Position numbers and translations under genes: made by a program. Below are positions 1-5,365 of a DNA stretch of 5,365 nucleotides, one piece after another (the stretch's first letter is position 1; each line of letters starts with the position of its first letter). Origin of the DNA: Bacillota bacterium (GTDB taxonomy: Bacteria; Bacillota; Clostridia; Acetivibrionales; DSM-2933); contig JAUZPS010000364.1 of assembly GCA_030705945.1 (NCBI GenBank), positions 1 to 5,365 on the forward strand, written 5' to 3'. The notes beneath the pieces are model-generated. The model was not told the origin of the DNA and did no database searches. It saw nothing but the letters and a program-made list of their open reading frames with translations.

Positions 1-16
1 AATGTAAAATAGTTTT

Positions 17-127
17 AACTATATAAAAAGCACTATTAATCTTACATTTGACGGAGCAAAATAACGAACGCTTTAACGTTATTTTGTGATAGGCAAATGT
101 AAAAGATTAATTGCTTTTTATATAGTT
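17..127. repeat. Large imperfect inverted repeat (long hairpin)
   Basis: Seen directly: a 15-base arm at 17-31 (AACTATATAAAAAGC) is perfectly complementary to 113-127. After a small internal loop, 35-43 pairs with 103-111 and 44-50 with 94-100, with A101-A102 bulged. After a larger internal loop (51-56 against 87-93), 57-66 (CAAAATAACG) pairs perfectly with 77-86, leaving a 10-base loop. About 41 base pairs form in total. No T-tract follows the structure, no coding frame spans it, and I see no clear target-site duplication at its edges. It could be a miniature inverted-repeat element, a structured RNA, or the 3' end of an upstream transcript. The pairing is certain; the identity is unknown. 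Confidence 0.75.
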
Positions 128-264
128 GCGCTGAACAACTGAAAAAGGAAAATAATTTGCAAGAGGTATTTATTTTTACCTAGTATGAGCATAAATTCCT
201 ATTATTCTTTTGCTTGTGTTTGTCGAAAAGACATCTATCTTTATATGTTGCAAAGAAGATTACG
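128..264. other. AT-rich intergenic stretch with no gene seen
   Basis: I see no open frame with a ribosome binding site here on either strand. There are only short hairpins: AGTTG (124-128) with CAACT (136-140), which competes with the base of the large inverted repeat; AGGTA (164-168) with TACCT (177-181); and TGTC (221-224) with GACA (230-233). Each stem is 4-5 bp and may be chance in DNA this AT-rich. Confidence 0.4.
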
Positions 265-281
265 TTGACAAATTAAGTCAA
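265..281. promoter_or_regulatory. Possible operator palindrome over the -35 box
   Basis: TTGAC (265-269) and GTCAA (277-281) are perfect inverted copies separated by 7 bases, and the left arm is part of the -35 box. A dimeric repressor bound here would block RNA polymerase. RND/MMPL pumps of Gram-positive bacteria are often controlled by TetR- or MarR-type repressors, so such a site is plausible. No such regulator gene is visible in the window, and 5-bp arms can arise by chance. Confidence 0.3.
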
Positions 282-292
282 AGTATTTTAAT
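265..292 (+). promoter_or_regulatory. Candidate sigma-A promoter of the MMPL transporter gene
   Basis: A perfect -35 box TTGACA (265-270) is followed after 16 bases by TTTAAT (287-292), five of six matches to TATAAT. Transcription would begin near 299, giving a leader of about 64 bases before the ATG at 363. The perfect -35 box, reasonable spacing and position upstream of the gene support it; the AT-rich background lowers certainty. Confidence 0.55.
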
Positions 293-350
293 CTTAAGTT
301 GAGTTGATGTTTAAAAATGTTTTGGGCAATCAATGGACAATATTTTATTC

Positions 351-356
351 AGGAGG
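351..356 (+). promoter_or_regulatory. Ribosome binding site that fixes the MMPL start
   Basis: AGGAGG lies 6 bases before the ATG at 363. An in-frame ATG at 333 has no Shine-Dalgarno sequence upstream, and starting there would place this AGGAGG inside the gene, so 363 is the better start. Confidence 0.85.
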
Positions 357-362
357 AGCTAT

Positions 363-3300
363 ATGCTTAGTAAATTAAGTGGATTTATTCTAAAATTCAG
401 ATGGGCTCTGATAGCTTTTTGGGTCATTATTCTGCTGTGCGTTCAATTGCTGGCGCCGTCTCTTTCTAAAATTGCAAGCAGTGATCAGGAGAGCTTTTTA
501 CCAGGAGACAGCGATCCGATTAAAGCAAATACTCTATATAACGATTTATTTCCGAGTAAGGGCGGGAAATGCAGCCTTTCTATTGTATTGGAGAATAAAA
601 AGGGTCTGACTAGCGCTGATAAAAAGTATATGGTGGACCTGGAAGAGTTTTTTACAAAACATAAAAACGATTATAGAATATCCGATATTGTATCTCCAGC
701 CTCGAAGAAAGAGCTTGAAAACTATATGTACAGCAAGGACAATATGTCTGCGTTAATGGTTCTTAACCTCAATGTAAAAATGTATACGGAGGAATCTGAC
801 CAGACGATAATTTCAATAAGAGATGGTTTTAAGCAGGGCGCGGCGCATAGGTTCAGCGACACGCCGGTGGCTCCGGCTGAGTTATCCGTAAATGTTACCG
901 GTGATGCGGCGATTGTGCAGGAAGAGCACCAGACAGTAAATAAAAGTATGAAGATAACGGGAATTATTACTGTAATTCTCTTAATAATTGTGCTGTTGCT
1001 GATCTATAGATCCCCCATAGCGCCACTGGTTCCTTTAATGACTATAGGTATTTCATTTCTTATATCCCGAGGAATTGTAGGGTGGTTAGCTCAGTTAGGA
1101 TTAAAGGTATCATCTTTCACTGAGACATTTCTTATCGCCGTGCTTTTTGGAGCGGGCACTGATTATTGCCTGTTGATTATTTCCAGGTTCAGGGAAGAAC
1201 TCGCCTCTGGCAAGGAAAAGAACGACGCGTTGAGAAGTTCAATTCCAAGCACGGGTGAAGCCATAATTTCAAGCGCCGGCACCGTAATAATAGGGTTTTC
1301 TCTGATGTATCTTGCAAAATTCGGACTTTATAAGACCACGGGACCTAGCGTCGGAATAGGAGTCGCAATAACTTTGCTTGCTGTATTGACTCTAACGCCG
1401 GCAATTATTTCCGTGCTCGGCGAAAAGATTTTCTGGCCTGTCCATCCATCTAAAACAAAGCCGGAAAAGAAGCAAAGCGCATTTTGGTTTAAGTTATCGG
1501 CAATGATTACTCAAAGGCCTGCAAGGTTTATTATTGTCTGTCTTATAATATTTACTCCGTTTCTGATTTCTGTAAAAGGGCTTCAGCGTTCTTTTGACCA
1601 ATTGGGTGAAATGCCTGCGTCAGCGGATTGCGTTAAGGGATTTAATGTTATGAGCGCTCACTTTGGCCAGGGTGAAATACTGCCTGTAAAGATTGTAATA
1701 AAATCTGATAAGGATATGTGGGATAACAAGTCATTGCAAGTCATTGAGGCAATAGCCGACAATGTTTCTAAGCTTGATAATGTGGCAAAGGTCCGTTCGG
1801 CTACTAGGCCGGATGGAACAAAAAGAAATGAGGTTACTGTATCAAATTACTTAAACATGTTCTCAAAAGGACTTGAAGGTTCAAGTAAATCAGGCATTTC
1901 TGCTGATAGTCTGGATAAACTTGATCAGCTCAAAAAAATGTCTCAGGATTTATCAGGCAATGGAGATTTTGGTAAATTAACAGATGCCACTGGGGAAACT
2001 ATACAAGGGATTTCCCATATAAATGATGGGCTGGGAAGTTTGGGCGATGGAACAAACGGCGCTGTAAATGGTCTTTCAAAATTAAACGGAGGAATGGAAA
2101 AGCTGTCCTCGGGCGTCGACAACGCTATTGGCGGTATAGATAAAGTGAATACCGCTCTGGCGAATGCGCAGAAGAGTCTTGAGACAATTACAAAATCTCA
2201 GCCGGAAATGGCGAAGAATGTGAATTACCAGACGGCATATTTAACCGTTAAAGGCGTATTGGGAAATATAGACAAGATATCCACCGGTTTGGGCGGCATC
2301 AAGCAAGGCATAACAAATTCAAATACAGGTATTTCGGACGCTAAGGACGGACTCTCCAAGGTGTATGAAGGTATAAACCAGTCATCGTCAGCTCTGAGCC
2401 AGGTTCTAGTCGCATTGGAAAAAATAAAAGAAGGCCAGCAGACCGCTGGAGATCAAATAACTAGCGCAATGGATAATCTTAAAAAAGCGTCTTCCGGCTT
2501 TGATTTGAGCAAGGAGGATGTTTCCAAGATGACTGAAGGACTTGATAAGTTAAAGAAGTTTGCGGATGAATATTATGAAGCGAACAAGTCTGATGACAAG
2601 ACCTTCTTTTTGCCGTCAAATGTAGAAGAAATAGCTCCCGAGTATAAAGCGCAGTTTGCTGAATTTAAGAAAGGAATGCAGGATTATATATCTTCTGATT
2701 CAAAAGGTACGGTTCTAAATGTCATATTATCAATTCCGCCATACAGGATTGAAGCTTTGGATACATCAAAAGAGATAAGGCGGGTTGCGGAAGAAACAAT
2801 AAGGAAGTCTTATATAGACGGGGCTGAAATTCATGTAGGCGGAATATCTGCTACATTTGATCAGGTAAGAGATATAACGGCTGTTGACTTTATAAAAATA
2901 ATGTTTTTGGTGTTGTTCGGTATATTCTTGGTGCTTTGTCTTTTGTTGAGAAGCTTTATTGCGCCAATATATCTGCTTCTGACTATTGTAATAAGTTATG
3001 GGACAACAATGGGAATAAGCTATATTGTATTTCAGTTAATATTGGGCTATGAGGGTCTTAGCTGGTCAACAACATTTTTTGCGTTCTGTCTGCTTGTCGC
3101 TTTGGGAGTTGATTATAATATATTTCTTATTTCAAGGGTCAAGGAAGAGTATAAGCCGGGTGATAACGCGGGCGGCGTAGCCAGAGCGTTGACCACAACC
3201 GGTGGTATTATAACCTCGTGTGGAATCATCATGGCCGGAACTTTTGGGGCTCTCTTGGCATCTCCCATTAAACCTCTCTTTGAAATAGGATTTGCCGCTG

Positions 3301-3440
3301 TTGTCGGTTTACTTATGGACACCTTTGTTGTAAGAAGTTTGTTCGTGCCCGCCATAGCCGTTAAAGTAGGAGAACTGAACTGGTGGCCTGGAAGAAAGGT
3401 GAAAATAGTAGCGGCAAAGGAAGAAGGGGCTGGACAATAA
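363..3440 (+). CDS. MMPL/RND-superfamily membrane transporter
   Basis: Predicted 1025-residue inner-membrane export protein of the MMPL family, probably proton driven; the substrate (lipid, drug or other amphiphile) cannot be read from sequence. The layout is a duplicated RND fold. There is a membrane helix at about 14-31, an external domain, helices at about 197-215, 219-239, 253-271, 298-318 and 327-352, a helix at about 387-403, a very long external domain (about 404-842), then five helices from 843 to about 994. Helix 4 carries GAGTDY (263-268) followed by ISRFREEL, and helix 10 carries GVDY (915-918) followed by ISRVKEEY. These matching Asp-Tyr pairs (D267/Y268 and D917/Y918) correspond to the proton-relay pairs known in MmpL proteins. 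Residues about 510-735 are Gly-, Ser- and Lys-rich amphipathic repeats resembling the coiled-coil regions of YhgE/Pip proteins. Overall it resembles Bacillus YdgH-type MMPL proteins. No partner gene is adjacent, and it appears monocistronic. Confidence 0.93.
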   Translation: MLSKLSGFILKFRWALIAFWVIILLCVQLLAPSLSKIASSDQESFLPGDSDPIKANTLYNDLFPSKGGKCSLSIVLENKKGLTSADKKYMVDLEEFFTKHKNDYRISDIVSPASKKELENYMYSKDNMSALMVLNLNVKMYTEESDQTIISIRDGFKQGAAHRFSDTPVAPAELSVNVTGDAAIVQEEHQTVNKSMKITGIITVILLIIVLLLIYRSPIAPLVPLMTIGISFLISRGIVGWLAQLGLKVSSFTETFLIAVLFGAGTDYCLLIISRFREELASGKEKNDALRSSIPSTGEAIISSAGTVIIGFSLMYLAKFGLYKTTGPSVGIGVAITLLAVLTLTPAIISVLGEKIFWPVHPSKTKPEKKQSAFWFKLSAMITQRPARFIIVCLIIFTPFLISVKGLQRSFDQLGEMPASADCVKGFNVMSAHFGQGEILPVKIVIKSDKDMWDNKSLQVIEAIADNVSKLDNVAKVRSATRPDGTKRNEVTVSNYLNMFSKGLEGSSKSGISADSLDKLDQLKKMSQDLSGNGDFGKLTDATGETIQGISHINDGLGSLGDGTNGAVNGLSKLNGGMEKLSSGVDNAIGGIDKVNTALANAQKSLETITKSQPEMAKNVNYQTAYLTVKGVLGNIDKISTGLGGIKQGITNSNTGISDAKDGLSKVYEGINQSSSALSQVLVALEKIKEGQQTAGDQITSAMDNLKKASSGFDLSKEDVSKMTEGLDKLKKFADEYYEANKSDDKTFFLPSNVEEIAPEYKAQFAEFKKGMQDYISSDSKGTVLNVILSIPPYRIEALDTSKEIRRVAEETIRKSYIDGAEIHVGGISATFDQVRDITAVDFIKIMFLVLFGIFLVLCLLLRSFIAPIYLLLTIVISYGTTMGISYIVFQLILGYEGLSWSTTFFAFCLLVALGVDYNIFLISRVKEEYKPGDNAGGVARALTTTGGIITSCGIIMAGTFGALLASPIKPLFEIGFAAVVGLLMDTFVVRSLFVPAIAVKVGELNWWPGRKVKIVAAKEEGAGQ

Positions 3441-3469
3441 TATCTGAAATAAAAAACAGGAGTGGGAAA

Positions 3470-3496
3470 GTTGAGTGAAAAAGGTTGAGTGAAAAA
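3470..3496. repeat. 14-base tandem duplication after the MMPL gene
   Basis: GTTGAGTGAAAAA occurs at 3470-3482 and again at 3484-3496, so a 14-base unit is repeated almost twice. The first copy is preceded by AGGAG (3459-3463) and contains a TTG that would open a frame of only five codons. This is probably a local slippage duplication with no coding role. Confidence 0.6.
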
Positions 3497-3519
3497 TATG
3501 AAATTTTTAAAAGTAATAC

Positions 3520-3548
3520 TTGCAAAAAAACTTAGTTTATGCTAATAT
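3520..3548 (+). promoter_or_regulatory. Extended -10 promoter of the radical SAM-ANTAR operon
   Basis: TTGCAA (3520-3525) is followed after exactly 17 bases by TAATAT (3543-3548), preceded by TGC (3540-3542), an extended -10 element. Transcription would begin near 3555. This gives an untranslated leader of about 170 bases that contains the stem-loop pair and terminator described below, so the operon would be controlled after initiation. Confidence 0.6.
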
Positions 3549-3575
3549 TTATTTTAATAATTGAATGAATTTCAT

Positions 3576-3612
3576 ACTACTCTGATTGTAGTCAAATAGC
3601 ATAGAAGCTTTT
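3576..3612 (+). ncRNA. Candidate ANTAR-responsive leader: two stem-loops
   Basis: Stem-loop 1: ACTAC (3576-3580) pairs with GTAGT (3588-3592) around the 7-base loop TCTGATT, which has G at position 4 but not A at position 1. Stem-loop 2: AGC (3598-3600) pairs with GCT (3607-3609), extended past a T-T mismatch by 3595-3596 with 3611-3612. It closes the hexaloop ATAGAA (3601-3606), with A at 1 and G at 4. Known ANTAR target RNAs are paired hexaloop stem-loops with A1 and G4, the second overlapping a terminator. Here stem-loop 2 uses bases 3607-3612, which are also the 5' arm of the terminator, so the two folds exclude each other. The operon itself encodes an ANTAR protein. The weak points are the 7-base first loop and the short second stem. 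Confidence 0.45.
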
Positions 3613-3657
3613 CCTGATACAGATGTATTCTGCTGATGGAAAGGCTTTTTTGTTTTT
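3603..3657 (+). terminator. Intrinsic terminator in the operon leader
   Basis: AGCTTTTCC (3606-3614) pairs with GGAAAGGCT (3638-3646) with one G-U pair, and the stem can be extended outward to 3603. The 23-base loop has weak internal pairing. The 3' arm runs into a T-rich tract, TTTTTT G TTTTT (3646-3657). The next start codon is 68 bases further on and a promoter lies just upstream, which favours a regulated attenuator. It may also end transcripts from the MMPL gene, which has no other terminator visible after 3440. Confidence 0.85.
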
Positions 3658-3710
3658 AAAATCTAATAAGCTCAGATTAAGTTTGAAGACTAAATAACGA
3701 ATTATTGCAA

Positions 3711-3716
3711 AAGGAG
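3711..3716 (+). promoter_or_regulatory. Ribosome binding site that fixes the radical SAM start
   Basis: AAGGAG lies 8 bases before the ATG at 3725. A longer reading from GTG at 3716 would overlap the Shine-Dalgarno sequence itself, so it is not a credible start. Confidence 0.85.
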
Positions 3717-3724
3717 TGAGAGCT

Positions 3725-4522
3725 ATGTTGAGTAGTTTATCAAATCAAAAAATATATTATGCTGATGAGACGCTGAATGCATGGTTTGAGGAGTTATCAC
3801 TTCCTGTGGCTCCAACATGCAACATGATGTGTAATTTCTGTTCCAAGGAAAAGGATTGTATAAACAACGGAAACAGTCCTGAGTATTTAAGCAGGGCAAT
3901 GACTCCAAGGCAGGCTGTCAATTGGGCAATTGCTTCCGTAAGGAGAAACAACAGGATTAAGATCATCAGGATTTCAGGGCCAGGCGAACCTCTTTGTAAC
4001 AACCAGACTTTTGAAGTATTGAAGAGACTCAATTATGAAATGCCGGAATATATATATAGTATCAGTACAAACGGACTGCTCCTTGACGAAAAGGTCGAAG
4101 AACTTAAAGGATTGAATGTACAGAGGGTAAATGTTTCGGTAAACGCAGTCACTAAGGAAGCATTAATGAAGCTCTACTCAAGGGTCATAACTGGAAGAGA
4201 AATAGTTGTTAACTCGGAAGAAATGGCTGATAGAATAATTCGAGGACAATTTAATGGAATTAAACGTTGCATAGAAAACGGCATTTCTGTTAAAGTATCC
4301 ACATTGTGTTTTATGGGAATTAATGATAAGGAATTATTGACTATAGCATCTAGATGTAAGGAATTAGGCGTTAAATCAATGAGTCTTGTAACCTTTAATC
4401 CGAGGGGGAAACTTAGAGGTCTTAGGACTCCAAATCTTATGGAACTTGCAGGCATTAGGGAGGAGCTATCAAAAGTGATAAAAAGGGTTGAAATAAAAAG
4501 TTTTATATCAATGAGGGATTGA
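3725..4522 (+). CDS. NifB-like radical SAM protein lacking NifB cluster-ligand motifs
   Basis: Predicted 265-residue cytosolic radical SAM enzyme. LPVAP (26-30) leads into the CxxxCxxC motif C32-C36-C39, which should hold the 4Fe-4S cluster that cleaves S-adenosylmethionine. A further Cys (C45) follows in the place of the YDC cysteine of NifB. GPGEP (85-89), STNG (114-117), VNAV (139-142) and GINDKE (198-203) all correspond to NifB landmarks, so the closest recognisable family is the nitrogenase cofactor enzyme NifB. However, the N-terminal HPC motif, the ESRPG-type motif after the cysteines and the C-terminal CxxC pair of true NifB are all missing, and no NifX/NafY-like domain is fused. It is therefore probably a paralogue with another task, not a NifB-co maker. 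It is first in an operon with an ANTAR regulator, whose Shine-Dalgarno sequence overlaps its stop codon. Family assignment is strong; reaction and substrate are unknown. Confidence 0.88.
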   Translation: MLSSLSNQKIYYADETLNAWFEELSLPVAPTCNMMCNFCSKEKDCINNGNSPEYLSRAMTPRQAVNWAIASVRRNNRIKIIRISGPGEPLCNNQTFEVLKRLNYEMPEYIYSISTNGLLLDEKVEELKGLNVQRVNVSVNAVTKEALMKLYSRVITGREIVVNSEEMADRIIRGQFNGIKRCIENGISVKVSTLCFMGINDKELLTIASRCKELGVKSMSLVTFNPRGKLRGLRTPNLMELAGIREELSKVIKRVEIKSFISMRD

Positions 4523-4527
4523 GGAGG
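4521..4527 (+). promoter_or_regulatory. Ribosome binding site of the ANTAR gene, overlapping the upstream stop
   Basis: GAGGAGG begins inside the TGA stop (4520-4522) of the radical SAM gene and lies 8 bases before the ATG at 4536. The overlap suggests co-transcription and possible translational coupling of the two genes. Confidence 0.85.
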
Positions 4528-4535
4528 TAGTTTTT

Positions 4536-5108
4536 ATGGATTGCGGTAAGTTTATTTTATCTGGGGATGATAAAAAGACCTTATCCATTGTAAAAAATAC
4601 CCTGACAAGTAACGGGCATAATTTCATGGGCTATCTTAAGGAACCTACTCATCTTTTAAGGTGTATAAGAACGAACCAGCCTGATTTTCTGGTAGTTGAG
4701 GCAGGCAATAATTTAAAAGAATTAAGAAGTGTTTTGGAAATAATTGATGAAGAGACTCTTGCGGCATGTATAATAATATTAGAACGCAGAAATGATGACA
4801 TAATTGATTTTTTGAAAAAATCAAAGGTGTTGTCTTATATTACAAAACCGGTTTTTGATGAAGCTATTCTCCAGGTAATCGATATTTCGCTTATAAACTT
4901 TGAGAGAGTGGTTGAGTATGAGAGAAAGGTTAAAAAGCTTAATGATACATTAGAAAGCAGGAAAGTAGTAGAAAAAGCAAAATGGATTTTAGTCCAGAAG
5001 GAAGGCTACACTGAGGAACAAGCATATGAAGCAATAAGGAAGAAGAGCAGGGACAACAGAATAACAATGAAGGAAATTGCGGAGGCTCTTATTTTGACAA
5101 GAGGATAA
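4536..5108 (+). CDS. ANTAR-domain RNA-binding antitermination regulator with degenerate receiver
   Basis: Predicted 190-residue cytosolic regulator. Residues about 5-115 resemble a response-regulator receiver: acidic pair D11-D12, a PDFLVVE strand (49-55) and the conserved ITKP lysine K104. The usual phosphorylated Asp is replaced by E55, and the Thr/Ser switch position appears to be E83, so classical phosphorylation is unlikely. A helical linker, probably a dimer coiled coil, covers about 117-140. The ANTAR domain follows at about 135-187, with the typical pattern EKAKWILVQKEGYTEEQAY then a Lys-rich helix and MKEIAEAL. ANTAR proteins such as NasR, AmiR and EutV bind paired hexaloop RNA hairpins and prevent termination. 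It is the second gene of the operon, 13 bases after the radical SAM gene. A matching leader candidate lies upstream at 3576-3657, suggesting autoregulation. The signal is unknown; no partner kinase is visible. Confidence 0.92.
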   Translation: MDCGKFILSGDDKKTLSIVKNTLTSNGHNFMGYLKEPTHLLRCIRTNQPDFLVVEAGNNLKELRSVLEIIDEETLAACIIILERRNDDIIDFLKKSKVLSYITKPVFDEAILQVIDISLINFERVVEYERKVKKLNDTLESRKVVEKAKWILVQKEGYTEEQAYEAIRKKSRDNRITMKEIAEALILTRG

Positions 5109-5109
5109 A

Positions 5110-5184
5110 ATGAAGGAATATGCATGTACTACTGCATATTTGGTTAAAGATAATTATGCAAAAAACTATAAGATTATAGATTAG
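5110..5184 (+). CDS. Doubtful 24-residue ORF directly after the ANTAR gene
   Basis: An ATG one base after the regulator's stop codon opens 24 codons ending in TAG at 5182-5184. AGAGG about six bases upstream could serve as a weak ribosome binding site through coupling. The predicted peptide begins MKEYACTTAY, has one Cys, and matches nothing I recognise. The start of the frame coincides with a perfect hairpin (5117-5140), so RNA structure explains the bases at least as well as coding does. Confidence 0.15.
   Translation: MKEYACTTAYLVKDNYAKNYKIID
5117..5140 (+). other. Perfect 8-bp hairpin after the ANTAR gene
   Basis: AATATGCA (5117-5124) pairs perfectly with TGCATATT (5133-5140) around the 8-base loop TGTACTAC. 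It lies 8 bases after the stop codon. No T-tract follows (the next bases are TGGTTAAAGA), so it is not a standard terminator. It may stabilise the mRNA 3' end or act as a processing site. A second small hairpin, CTATA (5166-5170) with TATAG (5175-5179), follows. Confidence 0.5.
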
Positions 5185-5302
5185 ATGTGCTGTGCTGCAG
5201 GGTTTGGATTAATACTCAATGCTTTGAAAAGTGCTAATAAAGATTGATAATTTAAAAATGAATAAAATAAATAGAAAACTTGCAAAAAATATTTAAATGA
5301 TG

Positions 5303-5331
5303 TTGACTAAAAAGTAAGATGATGCTATAAT
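5303..5331 (+). promoter_or_regulatory. Strong extended -10 promoter reading out of the window
   Basis: TTGACT (5303-5308), a 17-base spacer and a perfect TATAAT (5326-5331) preceded by TGC (5323-5325) form a near-consensus sigma-A promoter. Transcription would begin near 5338, and no start codon with a ribosome binding site appears before the window ends, so a leader of unknown length continues beyond it. The remaining bases from 5185 to 5302 are AT-rich with no gene seen. Confidence 0.72.
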
Positions 5332-5365
5332 AAATTATACTTTAAATTAAAAATTGATTGATAGA

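Noticed and set aside
333..362. Earlier in-frame ATG for the MMPL protein
   Set aside because: There is no Shine-Dalgarno sequence before it, whereas AGGAGG sits 6 bases before the ATG at 363, and the extra ten residues add nothing family-like.
3113..3355. Reverse-strand open frame inside the MMPL gene
   Set aside because: It lies opposite the conserved helix 10-12 coding region, has no recognisable domain, and is explained as a shadow of the sense gene.
3471..3535. TTG-initiated mini-ORFs after the MMPL gene
   Set aside because: They have 5 and 16 codons within a tandem slippage repeat, no recognisable product, and overlap the next operon's promoter.
3716..3724. GTG start for the radical SAM protein
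   Set aside because: The GTG overlaps the AAGGAG ribosome binding site that serves the ATG at 3725.
3723..4455. Three reverse-strand open frames opposite the radical SAM gene
   Set aside because: All overlap well-supported coding sequence, lack recognisable domains and are shadows of the sense gene.
3725..4522. Annotation as a true nifB
   Set aside because: The HPC motif, ESRPG-like motif and C-terminal Cys pair are absent, so assigning nifB would overstate the function.
5185..5365. Sigma-54 promoter or NifA site before a possible nitrogen gene
   Set aside because: I found no TGGCAC-N5-TTGC element and no TGT-N10-ACA site; the visible promoter is sigma-A type.

Overview
The window looks like a chromosomal segment from a low-GC, anaerobic Gram-positive bacterium of the Clostridia. 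The reasons are AT-rich intergenic DNA, strong AGGAGG-type ribosome binding sites, TTGACA/TATAAT-type promoters, an intrinsic terminator, and protein families typical of that class. The species cannot be named from the sequence alone. All three well-supported genes are on the + strand.

Positions 1-362 hold no convincing gene. They contain a large imperfect inverted repeat (17-127), then AT-rich DNA, then a candidate promoter (265-292) whose -35 box lies inside a small palindrome. Positions 363-3440 encode a 1025-residue MMPL/RND-superfamily membrane transporter. It has 12 predicted membrane segments, both Asp-Tyr pairs expected for proton coupling, and an unusually long second external loop with Gly-rich coiled-coil-like repeats.

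Positions 3441-3724 are a regulatory leader. They hold a good extended -10 promoter (3520-3548), a predicted stem-loop pair (3576-3612), and a strong intrinsic terminator (3603-3657) that ends well before the next start codon. The second stem-loop has a hexaloop with A at position 1 and G at position 4, and its 3' arm uses the same bases as the 5' arm of the terminator. This is the layout expected of an RNA bound by an ANTAR-domain antiterminator.

The two-gene operon behind this leader encodes a NifB-like radical SAM protein (3725-4522) that lacks the N-terminal HPC and C-terminal Cys-pair signatures of true NifB. It is followed 13 bases later by an ANTAR response regulator (4536-5108) with a degenerate receiver domain. 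The simplest reading is that the ANTAR protein controls its own operon by antitermination and that the NifB-like protein works with it, possibly in nitrogen- or Fe-S-cluster-linked control. That functional link is inference. This leader plus gene pair is the best candidate for a little-described system here.

Positions 5109-5365 hold a hairpin just after the regulator gene, a doubtful 24-codon ORF, and a near-consensus extended -10 promoter (5303-5331) that fires out of the window toward an unseen gene, which is a plausible second target of the regulator.
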